A DNA stretch of 64,000 nucleotides. Origin: Firmicutes bacterium UBA911. Lineage in GTDB: Bacteria > Bacillota > Desulfotomaculia > Desulfotomaculales > Desulforudaceae. The stretch spans positions 4,650-68,649 of the forward strand of contig DBEH01000005.1 in NCBI GenBank assembly GCA_002294005.1, read 5' to 3'. The first letter of the stretch is position 1, and the number at the start of each line of letters is the position of its first letter. The translations under genes were made by a program, and so were the position numbers. Positions 47,902-56,407 of the stretch are shown one piece after another. Below the pieces are notes generated by a model that was given only the letters and a program-made list of their open reading frames with translations, had not been told where the DNA came from and ran no database searches.

Positions 47902-48198
47902 TTAATTCTTGCCTCCTCGAATAAAAATATGCCGGTCCCCCAGGTCAACATAGTGGCCCGGGTGGTTCTTCGGCGCCGTCCACCAGGAATGGTCGCGCGG
48001 TATTTCCAGCACGAGGTCCACCCCCAGCACGGTGCAGGCCAGCCGTGTGTCGTCCAAGCGGTGGAATTCGACCGCCCGGATCGGCGTGGGCGGGGCGAGA
48101 AAGTGGTTCAGGTAGTAAAGGCAGGTCCCGGTGCCCCAGACCAATACGGACACAGAAAGCAACAGCACCAGGATAATCCGGGCTCTCGTGGCGCCCAT
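47902..48198 (-). CDS. Small membrane-anchored protein of unknown function
   Basis: The 98-residue protein has one N-terminal membrane helix (about 8-30, IILVLLLSVSVLVWGTG) and an extracytoplasmic tail with HSWWTAPKNHPGHYVDLG. No family was recognised. It follows spoIIP by 45 bp and occupies the place of yqxA in Bacillus, so a sporulation link is possible by position only. Confidence 0.6.
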   Translation of the reverse strand: MGATRARIILVLLLSVSVLVWGTGTCLYYLNHFLAPPTPIRAVEFHRLDDTRLACTVLGVDLVLEIPRDHSWWTAPKNHPGHYVDLGDRHIFIRGGKN

Positions 48199-48243
48199 CG
48201 CCTCACCTCCATACCGTTCCTATTATGCCCACCCTTGGTTGCT

Positions 48244-49260
48244 TCAGTCCTGGTCGTCGGGGCGGTCATCGAGGACCGCCGCCAGGATGTCGGCCAGGAG
48301 CTCGGCGGTGCGCAGCACTTCTTCCGTGTGATTCGCCACACTGCCGACCTCCACGAGCAGGGCTCCCGGATGGAGAAACTGGTTGTACCGCCCCTCCTGG
48401 ACTCTCGCCCCCAAGCAGAGGCCCGGGTACAGCTCCTGGGACTTGGCGGCGACGGCCCGGGCGAGTTCGTAGTTCTTTTCCCAACCGGGAAACGGCTGGC
48501 GGGCGTCGGAGCCGACGACCAGGAGGATCGTGGCCACCTCCTGGCCCCCGATCTCGGTCACCTTCCGCTCCCGGCACGTTACGCTGTCCCGGTGCAGGCC
48601 GATCAGCATCTTGAGCCCGGGGTGCTCCTCGACCATCCGGCGCGCGGTCTGCTCCGATTCCAGGTAGGAACGGCTGTAGGGCACGTCGTGCCTCGTCTCC
48701 GAATGGACCACCCCCAGGCCGTGCCTTTCCTGGAGCGCCCTTTTGAGCACCCTTCCGACTTCCACCACCGCTCCGGGCTTCTCGTCGAACCGTTCCACCC
48801 CGTCGGTCAGCGGGTAGGTTTCACCGGTGTGGGTGTGGTAGATGCCCACCGTAACCGCCCCGGTCCGCCCGGGAACGTCCCGCACCCCTCCGGACGCCTC
48901 CACCGGAGACGGAGACACCACCGTGGAAACAGGCTCGGGAGTACGGGTCCCGGCGGGCAACGACATCTGGCGGGCGATCATCCGCCCGGGATCCCTCAGG
49001 TCGGCCCGGGCCACTCGCTCCAAGACCCCGGCCGCCAGACCGCCGGGATCAACCGGGGAAACGCCCATCCAGACCGGCAGAATCGTGTTCACGACCTTTT
49101 GCGGTTCACGGGTGCTCCATTCCAGGAAAGCCCCGCTCCCGGCCCTGGCCAGGTTCATTGCTCCGGGGAACACCCAGGTCCAAACCAGCAGCAGACAAAA
49201 AAAGAGCACACTGACTGTCCGGCGCAGACCAATCCCCCCCTCTCCGGATGTGTACGCCAC
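48244..49260 (-). CDS. spoIIP: Stage II sporulation protein P
   Basis: The 338-residue protein has an N-terminal membrane anchor (VSVLFFCLLLVWTWVFP) and a C-terminal amidase/endopeptidase domain (about 130-330). Its motifs include YHTHTGETY (catalytic His and Glu), LIGLHRDSV and GARVQEGRYNQFLHPGALLVEVG. SpoIIP with SpoIID and SpoIIM degrades septal peptidoglycan during engulfment. It confirms an endospore former. In Bacillus gpr precedes spoIIP; here no gpr is present. The GTG start at 49260 is the most upstream choice. Confidence 0.92.
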   Translation of the reverse strand: MAYTSGEGGIGLRRTVSVLFFCLLLVWTWVFPGAMNLARAGSGAFLEWSTREPQKVVNTILPVWMGVSPVDPGGLAAGVLERVARADLRDPGRMIARQMSLPAGTRTPEPVSTVVSPSPVEASGGVRDVPGRTGAVTVGIYHTHTGETYPLTDGVERFDEKPGAVVEVGRVLKRALQERHGLGVVHSETRHDVPYSRSYLESEQTARRMVEEHPGLKMLIGLHRDSVTCRERKVTEIGGQEVATILLVVGSDARQPFPGWEKNYELARAVAAKSQELYPGLCLGARVQEGRYNQFLHPGALLVEVGSVANHTEEVLRTAELLADILAAVLDDRPDDQD

Positions 49261-49278
49261 AAAGGGGGGGATTATGTT

Positions 49279-49638
49279 CTAGCGCAGGACTGTGGGCACA
49301 AAAGCGTCAATAATGCCGATGACGAAGGCCGCAATCAGGGCGCCGATGATGTTCACCGTCAAAAGGTCCGGAACGATGAGCTGGGCCAGGTAAATCACCA
49401 CGGCCGCCACGGCGAAGCCGACCAGGCCACGGCTCTGGGGCGAAATCCGGTCACCCAGCACCGTTTCAGCCAGCCAGCCGAGAATGGCGATGGCGGCGGC
49501 GGCAATCAACGCCCCAAAGAAACCACCCGCGACAACGAAGCCGGGAACCAGCCAACTCAATAGGAGAAGTACGATTGCCGAAACCAGGAAACGGACGATC
49601 AGCCCGATCCACTGGGTGCGAACTTTTTGTTCAGTCAT
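49279..49638 (-). CDS. Phage-holin-IV-like membrane protein (YvlD type)
   Basis: The 119-residue protein has four hydrophobic helices: FLVSAIVLLLLSWLVPGF, ALIAAAAIAILGWLAE, GLVGFAVAAVVIYLAQ and IIGALIAAFVIGIIDAF. The layout and the LVPGF and FFGALIAA segments match the family of small holin-like proteins that includes YvlD, whose function is not settled. It sits just upstream of spoIIP on the same strand, in the place where gpr is usually found. Confidence 0.75.
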   Translation of the reverse strand: MTEQKVRTQWIGLIVRFLVSAIVLLLLSWLVPGFVVAGGFFGALIAAAAIAILGWLAETVLGDRISPQSRGLVGFAVAAVVIYLAQLIVPDLLTVNIIGALIAAFVIGIIDAFVPTVLR

Positions 49639-49726
49639 AATTTTTTACACCCCCTTCCCGGAAAACTCTCTATAGCTTTAGCGAAAACCGAATTGGCTAT
49701 ACACCGCAAAAAGGCCAATGTCTGGC

Positions 49727-49755
49727 TTGCATTTTGAAAACTTGCGTGGTACACT
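49727..49755 (+). promoter_or_regulatory. Sigma-A promoter of rpsT
   Basis: TTGCAT (49727-49732) and TACACT (49750-49755) are 17 nt apart, 20 bp before the rpsT start. Confidence 0.7.
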
Positions 49756-49775
49756 GCACGTTGGGAGGTGAGACG

Positions 49776-50042
49776 GTGGCACACAGCCGTTCAGCCAAGA
49801 AACGAATTGAGACCACCCGCAAGCGCACCGAGCAGAACAAGAGGGCCAAGTCCGCACTGAAAACGGCAATCAGGCGTTTCGAAGAAGCGGTGCACGTGGA
49901 TGGACAGGAACAGGCCCGCGAAAAGCTGCAGAAGGCGCTTGTCTCCATTGATAAAGGGGCATCCAAAGGCATCCTGCACAAGAATACCGCCGCACGCCGG
50001 AAGTCGCGCCTGACCAAGAAGTTCAACAGCAGCACCGGCTAA
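49776..50042 (+). CDS. rpsT: 30S ribosomal protein bS20
   Basis: The 88-residue basic protein starts MAHSRSAKKRIETTRKRTEQ and ends with GILHKNTAARRKSRLTKKF, the bS20 signature. The GTG at 49776 follows GGGAGGTGAG. It is an early 16S rRNA binder. It is transcribed against its neighbours, as in most Firmicutes where rpsT is opposite holA. A terminator lies downstream. Confidence 0.96.
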   Translation: MAHSRSAKKRIETTRKRTEQNKRAKSALKTAIRRFEEAVHVDGQEQAREKLQKALVSIDKGASKGILHKNTAARRKSRLTKKFNSSTG

Positions 50043-50049
50043 GGCCGGT

Positions 50050-50095
50050 GTTTCTCCCGGTGTGGGGCCGGCGTTTCTCCCGGTGTGGGGCCGGC
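50050..50095. repeat. Two perfect 23-bp tandem repeats after rpsT
   Basis: GTTTCTCCCGGTGTGGGG plus CCGGC is repeated twice, followed by a partial third copy (GTTTC). It lies between the rpsT stop and its terminator. Confidence 0.85.
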
Positions 50096-50117
50096 GTTTC
50101 GGTTTGTTCAGCCCAAG

Positions 50118-50149
50118 AAGCCCCGGTATTGCGCGGCCGGGGCTTGTTT
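50118..50149. terminator. Terminator between rpsT and holA
   Basis: GCCCCGG (50120-50126) pairs with CCGGGGC (50137-50143), followed by TTGTTT on the plus strand. The minus-strand product also has a short T-rich tail. Confidence 0.7.
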
Positions 50150-51155
50150 ATTGGCGATTGCCCAGGAGGAAGAAGTCCGAAAGGGCCGGGAGAAAGTCCC
50201 GGCGGCCGGTCTTGACGTCGGCATCGATTTCCAGAAGAGCCGCGCACGCCGCGGCCACCTGGCGGGGGCGATAATTCCGGGCCTGGACCAGCACTTTGTT
50301 AATCACAAAGGGTTTGGTCTGCAGGCGGGCGGCGATGTCGGGCACCGGGAGCCCGGACGCGGCCAGGTCGGGCGCGCAGAGCAACAGGCGAAACTGGCGG
50401 GCGAGCATGGCCAGGATGCCAAGAGATGACTCGCCGGCGGCGGTCAAGGCCCGAATCCCTTCGATGGCGTCCTCAAAACGTCCTTCGCCGACCGCGTCGA
50501 CCACCCGGAAGATCGTCTCTTCGTGCCGCGGGGGCACCAGCACCGCAACGTCCTCAACGGTCACCCGGCCCCTTCCGCCCACGTAGGTCAGCACCTTTTC
50601 CAGTTCCACGGCCACACCCTGCAGCCCCCCCGGAACCGAAGAGAGAAACCGGTCCATCGCTTCCCGGGTGAAGACAATTCCCGATTTCTTCGCTTCGCGG
50701 CTCACCCAGCGGGCCGCATCCCCGGGGGAGAGCGGCGTGAAATCAACGGCCCGGCCGCGGCGTGTGACCAGTTGGTAAAGCTTTTTCCGCCGGTCCACCG
50801 GACCGGCTTTTTGCAGCACCAGGCAAGTTGAGGGCGAGGGGGTCTCCAGGTAGGCTTCAAGCAACTCGCTCGCCAGGCCGGTCTTATGGTCGAAGTAGGG
50901 TATATTGCGCACCACCACCAGCCGGAAAACCGCCAGCACCGGCACCAGGCGGGCGGCCCGCACCACTTCCTCCGGCCCCGCCTCCTCTCCGTCGATTTCG
51001 GAAAGGTTGAAGGCCTCGGCCCCGGCCGTGAGCAGGGCTGATTTTAGCCGCACGATTGCCTGGCGGTGCAAAAACACCTCGTCCCCGTAAAACAGATAGA
51101 CCGGGGGAATCCGCCCCTCTTCCACTTCCCGCACAAACTCTAGGTAGTACTCCAT
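50148..51155 (-). CDS. holA: DNA polymerase III delta subunit
   Basis: The 335-residue protein is a clamp-loader subunit that opens the beta clamp. It has the AAA-like fold of the family with IPPVYLFYGDEVFLHRQAI near the N-terminus (no active Walker A) and the C-terminal collar domain (RQFRLLLCAPDLAASG). The ATG at 51155 follows GGAAGG. Its position after comEC matches yqeN of Bacillus. Confidence 0.9.
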   Translation of the reverse strand: MEYYLEFVREVEEGRIPPVYLFYGDEVFLHRQAIVRLKSALLTAGAEAFNLSEIDGEEAGPEEVVRAARLVPVLAVFRLVVVRNIPYFDHKTGLASELLEAYLETPSPSTCLVLQKAGPVDRRKKLYQLVTRRGRAVDFTPLSPGDAARWVSREAKKSGIVFTREAMDRFLSSVPGGLQGVAVELEKVLTYVGGRGRVTVEDVAVLVPPRHEETIFRVVDAVGEGRFEDAIEGIRALTAAGESSLGILAMLARQFRLLLCAPDLAASGLPVPDIAARLQTKPFVINKVLVQARNYRPRQVAAACAALLEIDADVKTGRRDFLPALSDFFLLGNRQ

Positions 51156-51254
51156 CTTACCTTCCCAACTTCTTCTCGACCGCCCGGACCTTGCCCGCAA
51201 TGGTCAACTCCTTGTCCCGGCGCTCGTCGATCTTGATGGTGGTCGCCACCGCTC

Positions 51255-51326
51255 GAAAATAGAATTTGGGATGAACATTTTCATTCCCGCAAGAGCGACG
51301 GTGAATCGTCGTGAACAACTCCTCCC
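51255..51326. repeat. Dispersed ~70-bp element, copy 2
   Basis: GAAAATAGAATTTGGGATG, CATTTTCATTCCCGC, GCGACGGTGAATCGTCG: about 80% like copy 1. It fills most of the gap between comEC and holA. Confidence 0.75.
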
Positions 51327-51327
51327 G

Positions 51328-53784
51328 CTAAGCAGCAGGCTTCAAGTCTTTCCGCTCCCGGCCGGTCTCAATCTCCAGGGAACGTCCGTCCGTCCTGACG
51401 ATCACCGCGCCGTCCAGATCGGTGCGGTAAACCGCGGCACCCAAATCCTGAAGTACTTCAAGGGTACGGGGATGGGGGTGGCCGAACGGATTCGCACGGC
51501 CGACCGTGATCACCGCCACGGACGGCTGGACGGCCTGAAAGAAATCCGGTGTGAAGGCGCCGCTGCCGTGGTGCGGCACTTTCAGCACGTCCGCCCGGAC
51601 CTCCTGCCCCAGGGTCAGGCGCGCCTGACCCTCCTGCTCCACGTCCCCGGCAAACAGAAAACTCCTGGCCCCGTGGTCCAGCCGGAGGACCACCGAGTTG
51701 TTGTTCAAATCGCCCCGGGTGCCGGAAAGCAGGGGAAAGGCGGGCGCAAGCACCTTCAGAATAGTTCGCTGGTCCACCCGCAGGCAATCCCCGGCCCAGA
51801 CCTCGAACACCGGAATGTTAGACCGTTCAATCTCTTCCAGCAACGTTAAATAGGCCGGATTGGGTTCTTCACGTCCGCCACCGGGGGCAACGGCAACATT
51901 GCGCACTTCAATATTGCCGACAACCGCCCGAACCCCGCCGGCGTGATCGTCGTGGGGGTGGGTGATCACCAGGATATCAATTTGGCGCACTCCGATCCGC
52001 CGGAGGTAGGGCACCACCACTTTCTCCCCGGCTCCGGGTTCACCGGCCATCTCCCCCCGCCAGCCGCCGGCGTCGATCAGGACGGTCGCACCGGTACCGG
52101 TCCGAATCAGCGTGCAGTCGCCCTGCCCCACATCCAGGAAGTGCACCTCAATGTGGTCCCGGCCGGTGGGTTCCGTGGGCCAGATCAGGAAGGCCAAGCC
52201 GAGGAAAAGGCCTACCCCCAGCATTCCCAGAGTACGCCGCCTGGACCCGCCCACCAGCGCCGCCGCGCCCGGCCATCTTTCCCGCCAGGGGGTGGCTCCG
52301 GTAAAGGCGCCCAGCCCCCAGCAGGCCAGGTACCAGAAGCCGACCAGCAGCAAAGGAGGCGTGGGCACGTAATAATAGGCCCCTTTGAGGCCCGCAAAGA
52401 ACTTGACCAGGGCCAGGAAAAGATCGACCAGGGCCCCGGTGGCCGGTCCGGTCAGCCAGGCCGCGGCCGGCAGGAAGGCGCCGAGCAGGGCGCTGATGAA
52501 ACCGAGCACAAAGATCAGCCCGACGAGTGGTACGGTCACCAGGTTGGCCAGCAACGATACCGGGGAAATCAAATTGTAGTAATACGCGATCAGGGGGAGG
52601 ATGCCCAGTTGGGCGGCCAGCGGCACGGCCACGAACCAACCGGCGGCCGGTTTCCACCAGGAAAGGCGCCGGGCCGTCGCCAGCTGGTCGAGACCGCGGA
52701 CGATTAAGGGGCCCAGGTACAGGATCCCCCAGGTGGCGGTGAAGGAAAGCTGGAAACCGGGATCGTAAAGGCTCAAGGGGTTCCCGAGGAGGATCACCAG
52801 CGCGGCCAGCGCCAGAGCGGTGGGCCAGTCCCGAAGGCGCCCCATCTGGTAGGCGACGAGCAGCAACAGCGCCATGACCGAAGCACGGATAACGGGCGGT
52901 TTGAACCCCACCATCACCGCGTAGAAAGCCAGCACCGCCACCACCATAATCAGGGTCCACTTCGGGTTTAAGTGCCCGAGACGGGTGAAAAACAGCACCA
53001 ATCCCACCAGAAAACCGACGTGCAGTCCGCTGACACTGAGGATGTGCACCACACCCGTGACGGTGAAGGCCTCGTTCATCTCGGGCGTGATCTCACCCCG
53101 CACACCCATCGTAATACCCCGGACGAGGGCGGCGGCACCGGGTTCCAGCGCCCGTTCCAGCCCCGCCGACAGCCTCTCCTTGGCGGTCAGGGCCAGATAC
53201 ACCACATAGTTCCCCCGGTCCACACCGATGCGCTCGATCGCGCCCGTGCCGGACACGTTCATCTTGAAGGCCACACCCTGGCGCTCCAAGAAAGCCCGGT
53301 AGTCGAACTCCCCGGGATTGCCGGGACTCACCGGAGTCCGGAGTACGCCCCGGACCTGCAGCAGGTCTCCGTAGCCGTAAACCGCGTCCGGTTCGCGGTG
53401 GCTGACGACCACGCGCCCGCCCGGATGCGTCACCTCGTTGCCCTTCCGGACCTCGTGCACCGCGAGGATGTAAATCACCCGGTCCGGGCGGACATCGGCG
53501 TCCCTTATCACCGCCCCTTCCAGGATTACGGCGGAGTTGTCCCACGCCGCCAACGCAGAACCGGTCCGATCGACGGTCAACCCGGTCACCACAACGCCAA
53601 GAACGGCAAACAGCGCCAGGATCAACACCGGCGCCGCCTTTTTGACTGCGAAGTAGGCAATGGACGCCACTGTCAAAGCGGCCCCTGCCGATAGAAAAAG
53701 ATGGTCGCCGTACAGGTGGAAACGCCCGGCCAGGAACACGCCAAATCCGTACAGTACCGCCATCATTACCAAGGGCCTGTTCAT
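51328..53784 (-). CDS. comEC: DNA internalization competence protein ComEC/Rec2
   Basis: The 818-residue protein is the membrane channel for uptake of single-stranded DNA. An N-terminal OB-like domain lies at about 80-170. The Competence domain with many membrane helices spans about 200-510 (VVHILSVSGLHVGFLVG). The C-terminal metallo-beta-lactamase-like domain (about 545-800) has FLDVGQGDCTLIRTG, THPHDDHAGG, FLFAGDVEQEG and KVPHHGSG, so the metal site looks intact. It is full length, suggesting natural transformation could work. comEA lies upstream across 134 bp holding two repeats. Confidence 0.93.
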   Translation of the reverse strand: MNRPLVMMAVLYGFGVFLAGRFHLYGDHLFLSAGAALTVASIAYFAVKKAAPVLILALFAVLGVVVTGLTVDRTGSALAAWDNSAVILEGAVIRDADVRPDRVIYILAVHEVRKGNEVTHPGGRVVVSHREPDAVYGYGDLLQVRGVLRTPVSPGNPGEFDYRAFLERQGVAFKMNVSGTGAIERIGVDRGNYVVYLALTAKERLSAGLERALEPGAAALVRGITMGVRGEITPEMNEAFTVTGVVHILSVSGLHVGFLVGLVLFFTRLGHLNPKWTLIMVVAVLAFYAVMVGFKPPVIRASVMALLLLVAYQMGRLRDWPTALALAALVILLGNPLSLYDPGFQLSFTATWGILYLGPLIVRGLDQLATARRLSWWKPAAGWFVAVPLAAQLGILPLIAYYYNLISPVSLLANLVTVPLVGLIFVLGFISALLGAFLPAAAWLTGPATGALVDLFLALVKFFAGLKGAYYYVPTPPLLLVGFWYLACWGLGAFTGATPWRERWPGAAALVGGSRRRTLGMLGVGLFLGLAFLIWPTEPTGRDHIEVHFLDVGQGDCTLIRTGTGATVLIDAGGWRGEMAGEPGAGEKVVVPYLRRIGVRQIDILVITHPHDDHAGGVRAVVGNIEVRNVAVAPGGGREEPNPAYLTLLEEIERSNIPVFEVWAGDCLRVDQRTILKVLAPAFPLLSGTRGDLNNNSVVLRLDHGARSFLFAGDVEQEGQARLTLGQEVRADVLKVPHHGSGAFTPDFFQAVQPSVAVITVGRANPFGHPHPRTLEVLQDLGAAVYRTDLDGAVIVRTDGRSLEIETGRERKDLKPAA

Positions 53785-53802
53785 CCGCTCTCCCCATTCA
53801 GC

Positions 53803-53825
53803 AAAAGGGGTCAGGCCCCCTTTTT
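53803..53825. repeat. GGGGTCAGG palindrome, copy 8
   Basis: AAAAGGGGTCAGGCCCCCTTTTT-like unit just upstream of comEC. Confidence 0.75.
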
Positions 53826-53842
53826 CGCCACCTTTTCTCCTC

Positions 53843-53915
53843 CGAAGATAGAATCTGGGACAAACATTTTCATTCCCGCGTGAGCGACGATGAACCGTCG
53901 TGAACGAATCCCCCT
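53843..53915. repeat. Dispersed ~70-bp element, copy 3
   Basis: CGAAGATAGAATCTGGGAC, CATTTTCATTCCCGCG, GCGACGATGAACCGTCG. It lies between comEA and comEC, next to palindrome copy 8. Confidence 0.75.
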
Positions 53916-53918
53916 GAT

Positions 53919-54500
53919 TTAGTAGGTGGTGGCCATGTCGCGCAGCCCTTCGAGCCGTTTCTCACCGATCCCGGACACGTTCATCAGGTCGTCCACCGAG
54001 ACGAAAGGGCCATTTTGCTCCCGGTACCGGATAATCCGTTCAGCCAGGGCCGGGCCGATGCCGGGCAGTTTCTCGAGTTCGGCCCGGTCGGCGGTGTTGA
54101 TGTTGATCCGGGAATCGCCCGCCCCGGCAGGGGCACTGCCTCCCGGCACCGTCCCTTCGGCATCCGGCGCCCGGACCCGGGGCACCAACACCTTCTGGCC
54201 GTCCTGCAGCGGCGCGGCCAGGTTCAGGGCCTGCAGGTCGGCCGAAGGCAAGGGACGGGCCATTTCCACCGCGTCCACCACCCGGGCGCCCCTCTCGACC
54301 CGGTACACGCCGGGGGCGTTTATCTCCCCGGCTACGTGGACCAGGAGCGTCGCCTGCTCCTTTTCCCCCGCCTGTTCGAGAACCGGAAGCTCGGGCGGCT
54401 TGAATCTGGCCTGAGCGTAGACATAGCCCAAACCGAAGACAATGGCGGCCGCCAATACCAGGGCGGCCAACTGCTCGCGGCGTCCGAACAAGGTCCTCAC
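53919..54500 (-). CDS. comEA: Competence DNA receptor ComEA
   Basis: The 193-residue protein has an N-terminal membrane anchor (REQLAALVLAAAIVFGLGYVYA) and a SLBB domain (VHVAGEINAPGVYRVERGAR). The C-terminal helix-hairpin-helix pair binds DNA (NINTADRAELEKLPGIGPALAERII and FVSVDDLMNVSGIGEKRLE). It hands DNA to ComEC. The GTG at 54500 gives a normal start just before the membrane helix; a TTG at 54572 would add 24 residues. No comEB lies between comEA and comEC. Confidence 0.9.
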   Translation of the reverse strand: MRTLFGRREQLAALVLAAAIVFGLGYVYAQARFKPPELPVLEQAGEKEQATLLVHVAGEINAPGVYRVERGARVVDAVEMARPLPSADLQALNLAAPLQDGQKVLVPRVRAPDAEGTVPGGSAPAGAGDSRININTADRAELEKLPGIGPALAERIIRYREQNGPFVSVDDLMNVSGIGEKRLEGLRDMATTY

Positions 54501-54602
54501 CTGCCCGGTAGTTGCCCTAACGATTCTTCTTTTTCCACCAAATTCCTGCCGACTCCGAGAAGTACACCGCAAAAAACAAAACCGCTTCCCGGGTCCGCCC
54601 CC

Positions 54603-54650
54603 GCATTTTCATCCCCGCATGAGCGACGAGGGACCGTCGTGAGCGACTCC
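54603..54650. repeat. Dispersed element, partial copy 4
   Basis: GCATTTTCATCCCCGCATG and GCGACGAGGGACCGTCG, then TGAGCGACTCC: only the right two thirds of the element, upstream of comEA. Confidence 0.7.
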
Positions 54651-54718
54651 TTGTATGACTGATCAAACGGTTGATTGTTTGCTTCGGGCGGGGCGGTCAA
54701 GTGTTTTTGCCCGCCGGA

Positions 54719-54976
54719 TCAGGCGTCGCCGCGCTTTTTTTTGGTTACCATAATGGCGCAGTCCGGACAGGCCAGGGCGCACAAGCCGCAGTAGTTGCAG
54801 GTCTCGCCGTCGACCGGCTCGATGGCCGGCGTCCCGTAGATGCCCAGCCTCTCGGACCAGTCCAGACAGCGCTTGGGGCACTTCTCCAGGCAAAGGCCGC
54901 AGCCCTTGCAAAGTCCCGGGAAAACCACGAAGGTGCCTCCGGGAAGTTCCCGGGTCACGGGTTCAAAGCCTTCCAC
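54719..54976 (-). CDS. korD: 2-oxoacid:ferredoxin oxidoreductase delta (ferredoxin) subunit
   Basis: The 85-residue protein has two 4Fe-4S motifs, CKGCGLCLEKCP and CNYCGLCALACP, and is the electron-accepting subunit of the Kor complex. It is the last gene of the korA-korB-korC-korD order on the minus strand, 1 bp after korC. The basic KKKRGDA end is common. Function comes mainly from context. Confidence 0.88.
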   Translation of the reverse strand: MEGFEPVTRELPGGTFVVFPGLCKGCGLCLEKCPKRCLDWSERLGIYGTPAIEPVDGETCNYCGLCALACPDCAIMVTKKKRGDA

Positions 54977-54977
54977 C

Positions 54978-55565
54978 TTAATTTCCGCCTCCTTTCAGAA
55001 TCCCGTCCACCAGCTCCACGCCGCGTTCCAGGGCCCGGTGGTTCAGCTCCCGCAGCTTCGGGTCCTGTTCGAATTTATAACCGAGTCTTTTCTCCAGGGC
55101 CTTTTTGGCCTGGTCCACCGGCACGACCCGCGTGGCCCCGATGACCGCGCCCATAATGACGATGTTGAACACCCGCGGGTGGAGTTCCGCCCTGGCGACG
55201 GCCACCGCCGGAATATTCAGGATGCGGCGGGCTGTTCGAGGCAGTTCCTCTTCTTTGATTTCGGCCAGGCCGTCGTAAATAAAGACCGTCTCCGGCCCGA
55301 CGTACTGGCGGGTTCTCCGGACGGCGCGCTCGCTCAGAGCGACCACGATGTCCCCCTTCTCGAATTTAGGAGCGGCGACGGGCTGATCGCTGATCTGCAG
55401 GAAAGCCAGGCTCACGCCCCCCCGCTGTTCCACGCCGAAGGCCGGGATGTACAGGGCCTGGGCACCATCCTCGTAGGCCGCTTCGGCCAGGATCTCGGCG
55501 ACCGCCTGCACCCCCTGGCCCCCTTCACCGGCGACGACGATCTTAATGGACCGCTTTCTTTCCAT
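54978..55565 (-). CDS. korC: 2-oxoacid:ferredoxin oxidoreductase gamma subunit
   Basis: The 195-residue protein begins with IKIVVAGEGGQGVQAVAEIL and includes YIPAFGVEQRGGVSLAF, typical of the gamma domain of 2-oxoacid oxidoreductases. The ATG at 55565 follows GGAAAGG and overlaps korB by 23 bp. The gamma subunit helps hold the thiamine-binding alpha-beta core. Confidence 0.9.
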   Translation of the reverse strand: MERKRSIKIVVAGEGGQGVQAVAEILAEAAYEDGAQALYIPAFGVEQRGGVSLAFLQISDQPVAAPKFEKGDIVVALSERAVRRTRQYVGPETVFIYDGLAEIKEEELPRTARRILNIPAVAVARAELHPRVFNIVIMGAVIGATRVVPVDQAKKALEKRLGYKFEQDPKLRELNHRALERGVELVDGILKGGGN

Positions 55566-56319
55566 CTTCGTCCTTTCCGGCTGCCGCCGGCACTTTGAGT
55601 TCTCCGGTCCGGAAATGGGCCGGCATTTTTTTCTCGAGGAACTCCCAGGTGTCCTTGGCGTTGGTCCGCCAGTTGGTGGGGCAGGTGGACAGCACCTCCA
55701 CAAAAGAAAAACCCCGGCCCTCAATTTGGTTTTGCAGCGCCCGTACCATCATTCTGCGCAGTTGGGGCAACTTGCTCACCGTACCCCGGGCGACATAGGC
55801 GTCCTCGCCGGTGATGGCGGCCACCATTTCCGGCCCTTTGGCGGGGTGGCCGGTAGCCTCTGGGTCCCGGCCGTAGGGGGAGGTCTCCGTCTTCTGCCCC
55901 GGGAGGGTGGTGGGAGCCATCTGCCCGCCGGTCATCGCGTACTGCGTGTTGTTGGCCAGAATAACGGTGATCCTCTCGTTCCGGCCCGCCGCATTGACCA
56001 GGTGCTGGGCCCCGATGGCGTACCCCCCGCCGTCGCCCATGTAGGCGACGCAAATCAGTTCGGGGTTCGCCCGCTTGATCCCGGTGACCACCGGCGTGGT
56101 CCGCCCATGGTGAGTCTGTACGGAATCGACATTGAAAAAGTCCCACGCCAGCAGGGAACAGCCGATGTCACACCCGAACACGACCCGGTCCTGGATCCCG
56201 AGTTCGTCGATGGCCTGCCCGAGGGCGCGCAGGGCGATCCCGTGCCCGCATCCCGGGCAGAACTTGTGTGGTTTGGTCTCCAAACGCCAGCTTTCCGGCA
56301 TCGCCGGCTTGACCGTCAT
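55543..56319 (-). CDS. korB: 2-oxoacid:ferredoxin oxidoreductase beta (TPP-binding) subunit
   Basis: The 258-residue subunit binds thiamine diphosphate and a 4Fe-4S cluster. It has FCPGCGHGIALRALGQAID, FGCDIGCSLLAWDFFN, THHGRTTPVVTGIK, and the TPP motif AYMGDGGGYAIGAQHLVNAA ending in NN. The enzyme interconverts 2-oxoglutarate (or a related acid) and the CoA ester with ferredoxin. The ATG at 56319 follows AAGGAGGGTCCGGAGG. The gap to korA carries a short tandem repeat. Confidence 0.92.
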   Translation of the reverse strand: MTVKPAMPESWRLETKPHKFCPGCGHGIALRALGQAIDELGIQDRVVFGCDIGCSLLAWDFFNVDSVQTHHGRTTPVVTGIKRANPELICVAYMGDGGGYAIGAQHLVNAAGRNERITVILANNTQYAMTGGQMAPTTLPGQKTETSPYGRDPEATGHPAKGPEMVAAITGEDAYVARGTVSKLPQLRRMMVRALQNQIEGRGFSFVEVLSTCPTNWRTNAKDTWEFLEKKMPAHFRTGELKVPAAAGKDEDGKKAVH

Positions 56320-56332
56320 CCTCCGGACCCTC

Positions 56333-56376
56333 CTTGAGCTTGCCAACCCTATGACTTGAGGCTTGCCGACCCTATG
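56333..56376. repeat. Tandem 21/22-bp repeat between korA and korB
   Basis: CTTGAGCTTGCCAACCCTAT and CTTGAGGCTTGCCGACCCTA follow each other, both ending in ATG on the plus strand. It lies just upstream of the korB ribosome binding site. Confidence 0.6.
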
Positions 56377-56407
56377 GGTGGTGTGCTTAACCAGCAATCA
56401 TCCCCGG